Assembly: GCF_902806685.2 (NCBI RefSeq)
Contig: NC_048560.1
Location: 7,592,212-7,656,211 of the forward strand
Source: Maniola hyperantus
Taxonomy: Eukaryota; Arthropoda; Insecta; Lepidoptera; Nymphalidae
Length of the DNA: 64,000 nucleotides
Reading direction: 5' to 3'
The translations under genes and the position numbers were made by a program. The notes under the pieces are model-generated. The model ran no database searches, was not told the DNA's origin, and saw nothing but the letters and a program-made list of their open reading frames with translations. This document shows positions 10,490-20,629 of this stretch, piece by piece; the stretch's first letter is position 1; every line of letters begins with the position of its first letter.

Positions 10490-10735
10490 CAGGGTACTGA
10501 AAATCAGCACTGTATGTTCTTGTGCAACAAAGCATACAGCACAGCTGAGCTGGGACCCTTTTTCGGGTTGTGCCACACGTGACAGTTTGTTCCGGCGCTT
10601 CTTTTGCTTGAAGCGCGTTGGGCTTATGTTCAGGTGGAAAAAGCGCTGGAATAACCAGCTCTTAGTTATTAGATGTGTTGCACAGTTTGTAAAATAAATG
10701 TCTTTTCTTTCTTTCTTTTCTCTTTATAATATTAG
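10490..10735 (+). repeat. Retroposon 3' end with (TCTTT)n tail
   Basis: The GCACAGCTGAGCTGGGACCC and TTGCACAGTTTGTAAAATAA blocks precede a TCTTT microsatellite tail. Related tails with GCTGAGCTGGGGCCA and (TTTCT)n occur at 34120-34309 and, reversed, at 21640-21812. Confidence 0.5.
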
Positions 10736-10739
10736 TGGG

Positions 10740-11060
10740 ATAGAACCTCTGTTCAAACCTAGTCTACGCCCCTAGGGACAGATCTGATATAAGTCCGTAT
10801 GAAGATTTATGCGATGCCCTTTATCTTGTCTTGTTGTACGCGTGTATACGTGTAAACGTATGGAAAAGGTATTTTTTCGAAAATAAAATGAAGCCTCAGG
10901 CATTCAGGGCACGTGCTTATGCTTTTCCTCAACTGCGTCATATAGGATGATGTGTTTTCTTGAAGATTTTCAACGAAAATATCATAAATGTTGGCATGTT
11001 CGTTTTAATTTCGTTCTTGTTTTATGTTATTGTCCTCAGTATTTAACCAGGGTGTACTTC
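10740..11060. other. Unassigned DNA
   Basis: Nothing recognisable. GC content is ordinary and there is no splice-bounded open frame. Confidence 0.4.
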
Positions 11061-11065
11061 AACAT

Positions 11066-11540
11066 CACCAAGCGATAGACATAGTATATTATAGTCTCTT
11101 GTAGGGATCTCCACACGCCTTCACAGCGGCTTCCTTTTATTTTCGTTCGGGGAGGAGGAAAATCCTCATTGATGCCTCCTGCATGCCCGACTCCACAGTG
11201 GCCTAAAAACCTCCTCCCCACCTCCGCTCTATCTTTCAGGTAAGACTTTGCGCCGCTTAAATCCAGCGGCTCCCTGCGACTCGTTCGATGTCGTCTGTCC
11301 ACCTAGTGGGGGGGTCTCCCAACGCTGCGCTTTCCGGTGCGAGGTCGCCATTCCAGCACCTTGGGACCCCAATGTCTATCGGCTTTTCGAACTATGTGCC
11401 CTATTCATTGCTTCGTAACTATATTTAGGTTACTCTGTTTCTCCTCCTTATTTCCTCATTGATCACGTAGAGAAACGCCGCACATAGCTCTCTCCATCGC
11501 CCGCTGAGTGACTGAGCTTTCGTATGAGGCCCATAGTTAG
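11066..11540 (-). pseudogene. RTE-like LINE 3' end, interrupted
   Basis: The ends match the RTE remnant at 1612-2010. About 120 bp at 11120-11250 (GGAGGAGGAAAATCC region) replace the usual sequence between CACACGCC and TTGCGCCG. Non-functional. Confidence 0.6.
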
Positions 11541-11770
11541 CGACCATGTCTTAAATTCTACCATAACTGAAAATACTAAAACAGTTCTACTAGAATTAAC
11601 TTCTATATTCATGATTTGGCTGTACGAGCAACAACGCCGTAGAGAGAGAGAGAGCCAGCGCGTGCCAGACCTTCATTATTTTATAAAAGCTGAAAGTTTC
11701 TCTGCGTATTCCAACGCAGGGAGGAAATATCTGTGACTATGAAGTTTTGATCAAGGTGACTTTCAGCCGC

Positions 11771-11927
11771 ACTCAGAGTCGCTAATCATTACTTAAGATT
11801 GAGTTAAAACGAGACAGATTTATGTGAGAGATATATCTCTCACATAAATCTGTATATGTACTCTATATATAGCTATAGTTCTGTCTCGTTTTAACTAAAC
11901 TTAAGTTACGATTAAGCGACTCTGAGT
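11771..11927. mobile_element. MITE with ACTCAGAGTCGC ends
   Basis: Arms of about 45 bp begin ACTCAGAGTCGCTAAT and end ACTCTGAGT. Both contain GTTAAAACGAGACAG or its inverse CTGTCTCGTTTTAAC. Non-coding. Confidence 0.65.
11814..11853. repeat. Perfect 40-bp palindrome
   Basis: ACAGATTTATGTGAGAGATA is followed at once by its exact reverse complement, with no spacer, inside the MITE at 11771-11927. Confidence 0.9.
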
Positions 11928-12009
11928 ACAGCAGTTTGGGAGATAACAGGTAATAAAGGTATAAATATCTTACATCAAAGTATCAAGTATATTTTTTTAA
12001 ATATCTTCT

Positions 12010-12163
12010 TTGGAATAGTATTAGAAATCACGTTATGCATTGTCAGACACTTAGTATCGTAGCAGGCCCCTGCCAGACACCCTTAAACTTTTAAACTTCA
12101 AAGGCGTCTAGCACGACACTAAGTGTCTGGCAATGCATGTTATAATTTCTAATACAATTCCAA
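12010..12163. mobile_element. MITE with TTGGAATAGTATTAG ends
   Basis: The arms TTGGAATAGTATTAGAAATC...GCATTGTCAGACACTTAGT and their inverse pair imperfectly for about 50 bp around a 50-bp centre. Non-coding. Confidence 0.65.
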
Positions 12164-12436
12164 AAAATACAAAAATTTAGACTTTATACTTTGACTTTAG
12201 ATTGTTTACACCTTTATTAACTGCTATCTCCCAAAGCCACCGTGATCTAATCTTCATAGGCGCTCCTCTGTGCCTCCACAGGGAGTTGGGGACAAATGAA
12301 ATGAAATGAAATGATTTATTTGTTTTAAAAGGTCTTTTTAAAATTGTGCCAGGGACCCTGAAGTAAGTTTGCAAAACCTGTATCTCAGGGTCCCCAAATC
12401 AAATCCCCAGAGAAACTTTCAACTTTTATAAAAAAA

Positions 12437-12652
12437 CTAGATGATTCCCGCGACTTTGTCCGCGCGGATTTAGGTTTTTAAAAATCCTGTGGGAACTCTT
12501 CGATTTTCCGGGAAAAAAGTAGCCTATGTCCTTCCCCGGAATGCAAGTTATCTCTGTACCAAATTTCGTCAAAATCGGTTGAACGGTTGAGCCGTGAAAA
12601 GCTAGCAGGCAGACAGACAGACACACTTTCGCATTTATAATATTAGTATGGA
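12437..12652 (-). mobile_element. Helitron-like family B inserted in a TIR arm
   Basis: The copy runs CTAGATGATTCCCGCGACTT to TTAGTATGGA and is flanked by A and T. Removing it restores the right arm of the 11648-12680 element, which gives direct support for Helitron-type A|T insertion. Confidence 0.75.
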
Positions 12653-12913
12653 TAACGAAAGTCTGGCACGCGCTGGCTCTTCGTCCATAAACCCGCTAGC
12701 CCATGCATGCGTGTATGCAAACATGTCCGCTACGCCGTAGCAAAAGCCGTAGCTATGTGCTACGTAGTCGTGCATGCGTATTGCATAGACGTGCTCATAT
12801 TTTCTAGTCCGTGGCATAGACTCTTTTATGAATTATGCTAAATTCGACACAAAGGAAGCACTTTTTGGGATTCAAACTAAAATAACTACTTTACTCAAAA
12901 TAATGTTTTTATC

Positions 12914-13030
12914 TAGCTGACTGGCCATGGCTTCGCTCAGGTGAAATTTCTGAAAATCCTTTCTTAGGTCTAGGTCATAAAAAAGCTATAATATACAAAG
13001 AAATCAAATTCTTGACCCAGCTCAGTCAGT
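12914..13030 (-). repeat. Helitron-like fragment, other subfamily
   Basis: CTAGCTGACTGGCCATGGCT with TTCGCTCAGGTGAAATTTCTG resembles the CCTGCCCCGGCTTCGCTCGG element at 23103-23285. The rest is degraded. Confidence 0.4.
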
Positions 13031-13074
13031 TTAATCCTTTCGGATTCTTTACTTTTAGAAATTACTAGCTTATG

Positions 13075-13262
13075 CCCGCGACTTCATCTGCGTGGACTAC
13101 AGAAATTTCAAACCCCTATTTCACCCCTTTAAGGGTTGAATTTTGAAAAATCCTTTCTTAGCGGATGCCTACGTCATAATAGCTAACAGCATGCTAAATT
13201 TCAGCCCGATCCGTCCAGTAGTTTAAGCTGTGCGTTGATAGATCAGTCAGTCAGTCAATATA
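13075..13262 (-). mobile_element. Helitron-like family A
   Basis: The reverse copy starts CTAGCTTATGCCCGCGACTT, keeps the core and a short (GTCA)n, and stops at AATATATAGG. Confidence 0.7.
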
Positions 13263-13655
13263 TAGGTAACTTAAAAAACATTGCGTATTGAACCGAACTT
13301 TCAGCAAGTGTGTCGCTACACTAGGTTAGGTTAAATATTTTGAATCTAAATAAAAATACCGCTAACATATTTTCTAAAAGCGTTATAAATATTTTGATCA
13401 AAAGAGCTACTTTCCCACGTCCAAACTAACATCGTAATCGCATTTAGAAGCCATTTTTATTCCCTTTATAAAACCCTACCTTGGCCACTAAAATCGGGTC
13501 TGATTTTCTGACCCTTTAAATGTGCCTCGCCACCTTTTATATGTGACAAGTATTATTGAAGTAGGCCTTATTCAACTTTTTATATCGAAAATATGTAAAA
13601 GGAATATATTTATTTTCTAAAAAGCCTTGTCCTGACTGACTGGCTTATTGACTGA
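13263..13655. other. Unassigned AT-rich DNA
   Basis: Nothing is recognised in this stretch on either strand. Confidence 0.35.
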
Positions 13656-13742
13656 TTTTATTTATTTATTCAGATACAAGTTAGCCCTTGACTGTAATCT
13701 CACCTGGTAATAAGTGATGATGCAATTTAAGATGGAAGTTTA
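13656..13742 (-). repeat. SINE-1 tail
   Basis: ATTCAGATACAAGTTAGCCC and TGTAATCTCACCTGG match the reversed SINE-1 3' end. Confidence 0.6.
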
Positions 13743-13879
13743 AGAAGGCCGGCAACGCATCGGCGGCTCCTCTGGTGCTGCAAATGTTCATGGGCGGCGG
13801 TAATCACTTAACATCAGGTGACCCGCCTGCTCGCTTGCTCGCTATATCTATTAAAAAAAAAAAAAAAAAAAAAAAAAAG
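13743..13879 (+). repeat. Jockey-like LINE 3' end with poly(A)
   Basis: The GGCCGGCAACGCATCGG block (a GRQR-like coding remnant), ATGTTCATGGGCGGCGGTAA and a poly(A) tail of more than 20 bases mark a severely 5'-truncated LINE. Confidence 0.6.
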
Positions 13880-14205
13880 TGGGCTAACCTGAAACCTGCA
13901 ATATTTTCACAGACTATAATGCTCTGCTATTTTCGGAAAGTCGAGGGGAGGTATTCATCATATTATTGTTTGTTTCATATAAAAATACTTCGTCATAAAA
14001 AAGCAACAAAAATACGAGCGTCTTTCCCTAGAGCCGAGCATTTTGATATTAACTCATATTGTGTATCATATTGCTATTGACACTCGAGCAATTTCGAGCC
14101 ATATTTGTTGAAGATATATTGCAGTTTTAATTTTAAGGCACTTTATTGCTACTAGAAGCTCGATTACGTATGTTTTGATTGCAATCAGTACCCTTATTAT
14201 AAACT

Positions 14206-14517
14206 AGCTGATGCCCGCAACTTCTTACACGTGGCTTTAGGTTTTGAAAAATCCCGTGGGATCTCTTTAAATAAAATAAATAAAAAATAAAAATAAAATG
14301 TTTTTATTTCGACCAACAAGGATAATATTGGTGTTAGTAATTACACGAAACTTAAACCTATTTGTTACCTTTGATTTTCCGGGATAAAAAGTAGCCTATG
14401 TCACTCTCCAGGTCTACCCAGGGAAAAAATCTCGTCGATCCGTTGCGACGTGATTGAAGGACAAACCAACAAACCAATAAACAAAAACACTTTCGCATGT
14501 ATAAGATGGGTACTGAT
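14206..14517 (-). mobile_element. Helitron-like family B with a retroposon insertion
   Basis: Starts CTAGCTGATGCCCGCAACTT and ends AGATGGGTACTGA. About 100 bp of A-rich retroposon (14270-14368, with AAATAAAATAAATAAAAAA and TTTTATTTCGACCAACAAGG) splits the CTCTTTGATTTTCCGGG block. Confidence 0.6.
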
Positions 14518-14640
14518 GCGAAAGTGTGTTTGTTTGTTGGTTTGTCCTTCAATCACGTCGCAACAGATCGACGAGGTTTTTTGCATGGGTATAGTTTAAG
14601 ACCTGGTGAGTGACATAAACTACTTTTTATCTCGGAAAAA
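14518..14640 (+). mobile_element. Helitron-like family B, partial inverted copy
   Basis: A sense fragment (GCGAAAGTGTGTTTGTTTGT to ACTACTTTTTATCTCGG) abuts the end of the reverse copy, so the two form a head-to-head pair. Confidence 0.6.
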
Positions 14641-14913
14641 TAAATCTAAATCTAAATTATGAACAAACTCTACCACCGCTTCCGAAAGAAGATCCTACTG
14701 AGAAGATTGGCAAGAAAACATGGATTCTATCAAAGTCTATGAATAGGTCTAAGAAATCTAAGTACTAATCGTCTAAGAAACAAAGAATATATGCCTAAGA
14801 AAAGGAAATCCAAGACTATTTCAGCGACTTACTGTATTATTACCCGTCTTATCCCCCAAATCCTCTTTAAATATCCGACCGCACGACTTAAAGCGATAAA
14901 CAAAAACATGGCC

Positions 14914-15093
14914 GACTTCCGGGCGATAAAAAAGTCCTTCTAAATCGCTCGACGGATAAACACGTGGTAGTATTCGAGTCGCGTTGAACAAACAGTTTTG
15001 TCAGGCGCGGACAGTGCTGTTTATTGTCGCCCTAAGCGCCCTAAGGGCAAGCCGGAATACATTCAGAGCTGGCCCAAGGCTTAAGAGACTTCA
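14914..15093 (+). repeat. Local direct duplication, unit 1
   Basis: About 180 bp beginning GACTTCCGGGCGATAAAAAA is repeated almost unchanged 634 bp downstream at 15548. It has no recognised repeat or coding content. Confidence 0.75.
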
Positions 15094-15290
15094 GAAAGAA
15101 TCTAAGAATCTATTCTATCTGCGATCAGTCCCTGGACTATAAACAGATTGAAGGTTTGTAAATGTTCACAGTTTAGGCTTTGCACATCCAGCGATGAGAC
15201 ATCCCTTATGAAGAAATCTAGATGAAAAATAACCTCTTATTCGTCGCCTAATTATGTGACTGTATCCATATAACTTAATGTTATAATCTA

Positions 15291-15512
15291 GCTAGCTGTC
15301 TTCCACGACTTTGTACGCGTGGATTCAGATTTATAAAAATCCCGTGGTATCTCTGTGATATTTCGGGATAAAAGGTAGCTTATGTCACTTTCCAGGTTTT
15401 AAACTATAGCCATGCAAAAAATCACGTCAATACGTTGCTTCGTTGCGACGTGATTGATGGACAAACTAACAAACAAACACACTATCGCCATTATAATATG
15501 GGTAGTGATATA
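15291..15512 (-). mobile_element. Helitron-like family B, diverged
   Basis: CTAGCTAGCTGTCTTCCACG to ATATGGGTAGTGA with the CGGGATAAAAGGTAGC and GTTGCGACGTGATTGATGG blocks. It lies between the two duplicate units. Confidence 0.65.
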
Positions 15513-15547
15513 AAATTCGTCGATAAAGAATAGGCTTTTTATAGAAT

Positions 15548-15727
15548 GACTTCCGGGCGATAAAAAAATCCTTCTAAATCGCTCGACGGATAAACACGTG
15601 GTAGTATTCGAGTCGCGTTGAACAAACAGTTTTGTCAGGCGCGGACAGTGCTGTTTATTGTCGCCTTAAGCGCCTTAAGGGCAAGCCGGAATACATTCCC
15701 AGCTGGCCCAAGGCTTAAGAGACTTCA
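15548..15727 (+). repeat. Local direct duplication, unit 2
   Basis: Second copy of 14914-15093. It differs at a handful of sites, for example CGCCTTAAGCGCCTTAAGG against CGCCCTAAGCGCCCTAAGG. Confidence 0.75.
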
Positions 15728-15851
15728 TAAAAATCTAGAGATGAAAAACATGCAATCTGTGGAACCAAGTCCTTTCTGCAGTGTCCCCTCTAGACTTCAA
15801 CTCGGGCTTATTCAAGTGGTAGATCAACAACTTATATAGATACCTACATAA

Positions 15852-16072
15852 AAAAACCGGCCAAGCGCACCGAGGGTTCTACAGTCGTATTTTTTTGAAT
15901 GCACAAGCAAAGCCCTTTCATATGATACCCCTCTTGATATAGTTATCTTACTTCGAAAATTAAAAATACTAATTATTAGTTCATGGTCACATTTTCTTGT
16001 GATGTAATTTTTGTGTGTGCGATGTAACCCTAAGTTCCTGGTTTTCAGATTTTTTCCCTTATGTCAATTCAA
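15852..16072 (+). repeat. Repeat family R, 3'-truncated and internally deleted
   Basis: AAAAACCGGCCAAGCGCACC is followed by the TTTCATATGATACCCC block and ends at TTCAGATTTTTTCCC. Confidence 0.6.
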
Positions 16073-16114
16073 AAGTACTTGTAAAAGTTTATTTGAATAA
16101 AAATATACTAAAAT

Positions 16115-16540
16115 AGATGATGCCCGCGACTTCGTTCGCGTGGATTTGGGGTTTTGAAAATCCCGTGGGAACTCTTTGATTTTCCGGGATAAAAAGTTTC
16201 CCGGGATGCAAGCTATCTCTGTACCAAATTTCGTCAAAATCGGTGCACGGTGAACGGTTGAACGGTGGGCCAATATCAATAACCATTTGCCCCATTCTGT
16301 AGTTTTATTGATTTAGCTTTTTCAAACCCGCAATGTATTCCGTCCAAAATGCGGGCCAATGCGCCCCACCTACGACGCGGCATTGACTCCGAGTGGCCTA
16401 CTTACGCAACGGTTATTGACCTCTAGCATCAATCAGATGTTTTATTTGCAATATATAGCAAAAACATTTACAAAATTATAGTATTTTTAATATTTTTTTT
16501 TCGCGTTTTTAAGGTATCATATCAGTAATCCTCTGTACTA
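16115..16540 (-). mobile_element. Composite Helitron-like element with block X
   Basis: A family-B 3' end (AGATGATGCCCGCGACTTCG ... TACCAAATTTCGTCAAAATC) runs directly into block X (ACCATTTGCCCCATTCTG ... GACTCCGAGTGGCC ... TTTTAAGGTATCATATCAG). The same join occurs in reverse at 40537-40880, so this is one larger element and not a chance neighbour. Confidence 0.55.
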
Positions 16541-16559
16541 TCACCTATCTTCGTTTTTT

Positions 16560-16734
16560 TTAAAAAAAAAAAAAGAATATTAGCCATATTAAATGACTAA
16601 TAATCCCCTTTCCTCTCCAATTAAGCGTCAGGCTTGTGCTAGGAGTAGGTACGACAATAGTGCAACGGGCGGGATTTGAACCGTCGACCTTTCGGTTTTC
16701 AGTCCACTTCTATACCGGTTGAGCTATTGAGGCT
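16560..16734 (-). repeat. SINE-2 (tRNA-Phe-like head)
   Basis: Reverse copy: A-run, TATTAGCCATATTAAATGAC, CAACGGGCGGGATTTGAACC (B-box) and GGTTGAGCTATTGAGGC (A-box side). Confidence 0.75.
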
Positions 16735-16851
16735 ATAGAACATATAGTTACATATACAGCCCGCTGAGTCTTCTAACTTGTACCACACTCCTGAAAGCGA
16801 CCCTAAATAAATACCTATCCGCGATACGAATACAGAGCTCCGCGATTTACA

Positions 16852-17143
16852 GTACCCGTAGTACAAGATTTTACGTCTCACCAAACCAAACCAAATTCGA
16901 GAGTCGAAATACTTCCGCGTTACAGTAAACTGGATCTTAAATGCCTTGTTTTAAAGCTCAAGTTTGTCTACACTTCTACAGCCAGCGCTACAAGCGGAAA
17001 CATTGCGAAATTAAAATCAGTGGCATTGAATATTTGACTTCAATTCAAGGCTGTTTAGGTCCATTTTACTGTAACGCGGAAATATTTCGACTCTCGAATT
17101 TGGTTTCGTTTGGTGAGACGTAAAATCTTTGTTCTACGGGTAC
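16852..17143. mobile_element. 292-bp TIR element, GTACCCGTAG ends
   Basis: The arms of about 80 bp start GTACCCGTAGTACAAGATTT and end CTACGGGTAC. Both contain CGAGAGTCGAAATA or its inverse. The 20-bp string TACAGAGCTCCGCGATTTAC lies on both sides (16831-16850 and 17141-17160). Near-identical copy at 40244-40536. Non-coding. Confidence 0.7.
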
Positions 17144-17250
17144 AGAGCTCCGCGATTTACTAAGGAACTACGTTCGCTATCACGTTTGTGGGCTGCTTTG
17201 CGTAAACGACACATAATGGGAATATAAAACGGACATTAAATATAAGGCAG

Positions 17251-17413
17251 TGGGGCCGATTCTTTTGTACACAATCTCTAAACTAAACTAAATTAACAGG
17301 TCTAAATCAAGTGCTATCCTTTTCCGCAAGCAACATTATGAGAGGGATAACAATAGATTTAGACGTGTCATTTTAGTTTAGTTTAGAGATTGTGTACAAG
17401 AGAATCGGCCCCA
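17251..17413. mobile_element. MITE with TGGGGCCGATTCT ends
   Basis: The arms TGGGGCCGATTCTTTTGTAC...CTCTAAACTAAACTA and their inverse are close to perfect for about 40 bp. The centre has no coding potential. Confidence 0.75.
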
Positions 17414-17664
17414 TTGTTGACCGTATGAAATGCCAAATCAATGTAATACGAACTATTGTGTTTTACTTTGACCCATATTCATAACTTTTGTTTGGCTTCG
17501 CCTTCATCAAAGGGATCCCTGAAAGTTACGTGTTTGAAAATTGTATTGTACCTATCTATATTGTACCTGTCTATATTGTACCTATATTTTTGTTTTGTTT
17601 TGTACCTATGTGTCATTAGAACATTCTGTACTAATTTTGAGGTATACAATAAAATTGCAGTCAT

Positions 17665-18060
17665 CGTCATCATCATCAACTGATAGATGTCCACTGCTGG
17701 ACATAGGTCTCTTGTAGGGACTTCCACACGCCACGGTCTTGCGCCGCCGCCATCCAGCGGCTCCCTGCGACTCGTCTGATGTCGTCCGTCCACCTAGTGG
17801 GGAGTCTTCCAACACTGCGTCTTCCGGTGCGAGGTCGCCATTCCAGCACCTTGGGACCCCAACGTCTATCGGTTGTACGAACTATGTGCCCTGCCCATTG
17901 CCACTTCAGCTTCGCAACCCGTTGAGCTATGTCGGTTACTCTAGTTCTCCTACGGATCTCCTCATTTCCTCATTGATCACGTAGAGAAACTCCGCACATA
18001 GCTCTCTCCATCGCCCGCTGAGTGACTCCGAGTTTTCTTATGAGACCCATAGCTAACTAT
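17665..18060 (-). pseudogene. RTE-like LINE 3' end
   Basis: Nearly identical to 1612-2010, including the (ATC)n end at 17664-17680 and the GCCGCCGCCATCCAGCGG block. Only the reverse-transcriptase C-terminal tail is present. Confidence 0.7.
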
Positions 18061-18135
18061 GTCTCGGAGTAATTTATTACCTATTTTGAATAAATCATTT
18101 GACTTTGACTAATTTCTAGAATGATGCCAAAATTA

Positions 18136-18314
18136 CAGTAGGTACCCGGCAGAAAATATTGTACATCGACCTTTAGAAAGAAATAGTGATTTCGTAGAGC
18201 ATCTGTCGTTGTGACCGACAAAACTTCACATAGGTCTGAGTGACAGAGACAACGCTCTACAAAGCAGAAATCTTATTAAAAAGGTCGATGTACAATATTC
18301 ATTGCCGGCTACTG
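18136..18314. mobile_element. TA-flanked MITE (CAGTA...CGGC family), copy 1
   Basis: Inverted ends CAGTAGGTACCCGGCAGAAA / GCCGGCTACTG are flanked by TA on both sides. The inner repeats GTACATCGACCTTTAGAAAG and AGCATCTGTCG are shared with 35399, 36772 and 63200. The TA duplication suggests mobilisation by a Tc1/mariner-type transposase. Confidence 0.75.
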
Positions 18315-18374
18315 TATATTCATTCATAACCCTTCTAAATCCACAAAAAGCAGTCAAAAAACCGATCAAAGACG

Positions 18375-18715
18375 GTCTGACGACCTCCCTGGCGCAGTGG
18401 TGAGCGCTGTGGTCTTATTAGTGGGAGGTCCCAGGTTCGATTCCTGGCAGGGGTTTGGAATTTTATAATTTCTAAATTTCTGGTCTGGTCTGGTGGGAGG
18501 CTTCGGCCGTGGCTAGTTACCACCCTACCGGCAAAGCCGTGCCGCCAAGCGATTTAGCGTTCCGGTACGATGCCGTGTAGAAACCAAAGGTGTATGGGTT
18601 TAATAAAAACTGCTATACTCCTTCCAGGTTAGCCCGCTACCATCTTAGACTGCATCATCACTTACCACCAGGTGAGATTGCAGACAAGGGCTAACTTGTA
18701 TGTGAATAAAAAAAA
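18375..18715 (+). repeat. SINE-1, full-length tRNA-derived SINE
   Basis: The head ACCTCCCTGGCGCAGTGGTG (A-box) with GGTTCGATTCCTGGC (B-box) is followed by a body of about 230 bp and the tail GGGCTAACTTGTATGTGAAT plus A-run. The head would act as an internal Pol III promoter. Reverse or partial copies lie at 1, 7071, 9565, 13656, 22430, 44415 and 59450. Confidence 0.75.
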
Positions 18716-19065
18716 TCCACAAAAAGCAGTCAAAAAACCGATCAAAGCGAATAAATTCCTTTATCCAAGAAATACTAGTAGTTCCAATTTACCTTCTCCA
18801 TATCATCCATTACACAAAACTTTTCACATTTCGCCACTATCAAGTCCTGCCATTCCAATTTGAACTGTATCACGTAGGTATACGTGTTAAAATTGAGTGT
18901 GTTTTGTGTGTACGTGTGGCGTTTTTGCTCGGCAGTGTTTAGGGGCTTAATTGTACAGGTCCGTCTCGGTATTCGTTACGAAATGGAGCAGTAATTTAGT
19001 CGGAAAAGGTAAAATAGGGACGCCATATCAAAATGAAGGTATATGGGATAAAAGAAATCAGTACC
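18716..19065. other. Duplicated CACAAAAAGCAGTCAAAAAA and unassigned DNA
   Basis: The string CCACAAAAAGCAGTCAAAAA with CCGATCAAAG occurs before SINE-1 (18341-18369) and again right after it (18716-18745). This is a target-site duplication of about 28 bp created by the SINE. The rest is unassigned. Confidence 0.6.
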
Positions 19066-19069
19066 TATA

Positions 19070-19291
19070 TCAGTACCCATATTATAAATGTGAAAGTGTG
19101 TTTGTTTGTAGGTTTATTGGTTTGTACTTCAATCACGTCGCAACGGTGCAATGGATTGACGTTATTTCTTGCATGGGTATAGATAAAGACCTAGAGAGTG
19201 ACATAGGCTACTTTTATCCCGGAAAATCAAAGAGTTCCCACGGGATTAATAAAAATAACTCCACGGAAACGAAGTCGCGGGCATCAGCTAG
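19070..19291 (+). mobile_element. Helitron-like family B, full-length
   Basis: TCAGTACCCATATTATAAAT to GGAAACGAAGTCGCGGGCATCAGCTAG, followed by T. The ends fit TC...CTAG between A and T. Confidence 0.75.
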
Positions 19292-19669
19292 TGATATTAT
19301 ATATCATCGCTTAAGCTCTGGTGCGCTTACATGGGAAATTTTTTAAGCAATTGTTGCTCGGCAATACATATATGGACCGATCTGGAGAAATAAGTGGAGC
19401 AATCTGGAGCAATCATTTCGCTTAAAATTGCTGTCAGGTATTGCAATAAATTGCTTCATGTGGTCGTGACGTCATAATTTGACTCAATTGCCTGAAATAG
19501 CGGAATTTCAATTGCCCGTGTTAGCGTACCACGTTAGTCATTATTGGTGATTTTATCATTTTGAACATGATCAACTAATTACTAATAATGTTTATAAGGT
19601 TATAAACTAATTGTAAAATCCTATTACAATGTAAAGGATTATTTAAGTGATAAGCAAGCTTGGGAATGA

Positions 19670-19917
19670 GTTGCTTAACGGGTTGTGGTAGTTCTAATAA
19701 GTTTCAATAATTTTGTAAAGTGGTGATAGTAAAAAGAATACCCGGCTGAGTTTGTTGTGGGCTCTTCTCAGACCTGGGCGCGTTTGGAACCCTCGTAGCT
19801 TTAGTTTTAAGTTTGCGTAATTATCACCACTATATCTTAGAAATCCAACATCTGACCATCAAAAAGCGTTATTAATTACCTATTTTGAATAAATCATTTG
19901 ACTTTGACTTTGACTTT
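19670..19917 (+). repeat. LINE 3' end with ATTTGACTTTGAC repeats
   Basis: AAAAAGAATACCCGGCTGAG, GACCTGGGCGCGTTTGGAAC and the GACTTTGACTTTGACTTTGG tail. The same block is found reversed at 43467-43676. Confidence 0.6.
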
Positions 19918-20158
19918 GGTTCTATATCCAAAGGGTATAACGGGACCCTATTACTAAGACTCCACTGTTCGTCCATCTGTCTGTCCGTCTGTCACCAGAT
20001 TGTATCTCATGAAACGGGATAGTTGGTTGAAATTTTCACAGATGATGTATTTCTGTTGCCGCTATAACAACAAATACTAAAACAAAGAATAAGATAAATA
20101 TTGAAGGGGGCTCCCATGCAACAAACGTGATTTTTTGCCTTTCTTATAGATAATGGTA
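19918..20158 (-). repeat. Family R-related repeat, part 1 (split by an RTE insertion)
   Basis: The AAAGGGTATAACGGGACCCT, CTGTCTGTCCGTCTGTC and AACAAACGTGATTTTTTGCC blocks. The element continues at 20643 after the RTE insertion. Confidence 0.6.
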
Positions 20159-20629
20159 GTTGGTCTCTGTGCCTGAAGACGAAAGTCTTTAACCAGTGTG
20201 TTCTTCCCGTCCTCATCTATGGTGCTGAAACGTGGACACTGACAAACGACCTTGTTCACAAACTCAAAGTCGCTCAGCGAGCTATGGAGAGGGCTATGTT
20301 AGGAGTTTCCCTGAGGGATAAGATCCGAAATGAGGAGATCCGCAGGAGAACCAGGGTCACTGACATAGCCCAAACTATTAGCAAGCTGAAGTGGCAGTGG
20401 GCAGGTCATGCCTGTCGTAGAGGCGATGGCCGTTGGAGCCGGAAAGTCCTTGAGTGGAGACCGCGTTTAAGCAAGCGTAGTGTGGGACGCCCTCCAGCAC
20501 GATGGACCGACGATATAAAGACGCTGGCGGGAAGTGTCTCATCGGCTGAAGCCCGGATGTGGTGGCGATCTTTAGGGAAGGCCTATGTCCAACAGTGGAT
20601 GTCCACAGACTGATGATGACGATAGATAG
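20159..20629 (+). pseudogene. 5'-truncated RTE-like LINE with target duplication
   Basis: This is a dead-on-arrival copy of an RTE-type non-LTR retrotransposon. The open frame from about 20170 to 20613 gives the last ~148 residues of the polyprotein downstream of the RT core: an LIYGAETW-like thumb block, a Lys/Arg-rich stretch, GRPPARWTDDI and a terminal YVQQWMSTD followed by stop. A (GATA/GATG)n tail follows. The frame is open throughout, but there is no catalytic domain, endonuclease or start, so it cannot act. The 13-bp string ATAGATAATGGTA lies at 20146-20158 and 20630-20642, a target-site duplication that fixes both boundaries. The host sequence is a family R-type repeat. Clade assignment rests on the tail motifs only. 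Confidence 0.8.

Larger units (their letters stand above)
11648..12680. mobile_element. Old terminal-inverted-repeat element holding three younger insertions
   Basis: The left arm 11648-11702 (AGAGCCAGCGCGTGCCAGAC ... CTGAAAGTTTCTCTG) is the inverse of 12409-12436 joined to 12653-12680. The right arm is split by a Helitron-like copy at 12437-12652. Two MITEs (11771-11927 and 12010-12163) lie between the arms. No transposase frame remains. Confidence 0.65.

Noticed and set aside
15618..15839. Possible small secreted protein (frame starting MNKQFCQARTVLFIV)
   Set aside because: Hydrophobic start, but no splice sites or homology signal. The duplicated unit at 14914-15093 does not keep the frame beyond the shared part.
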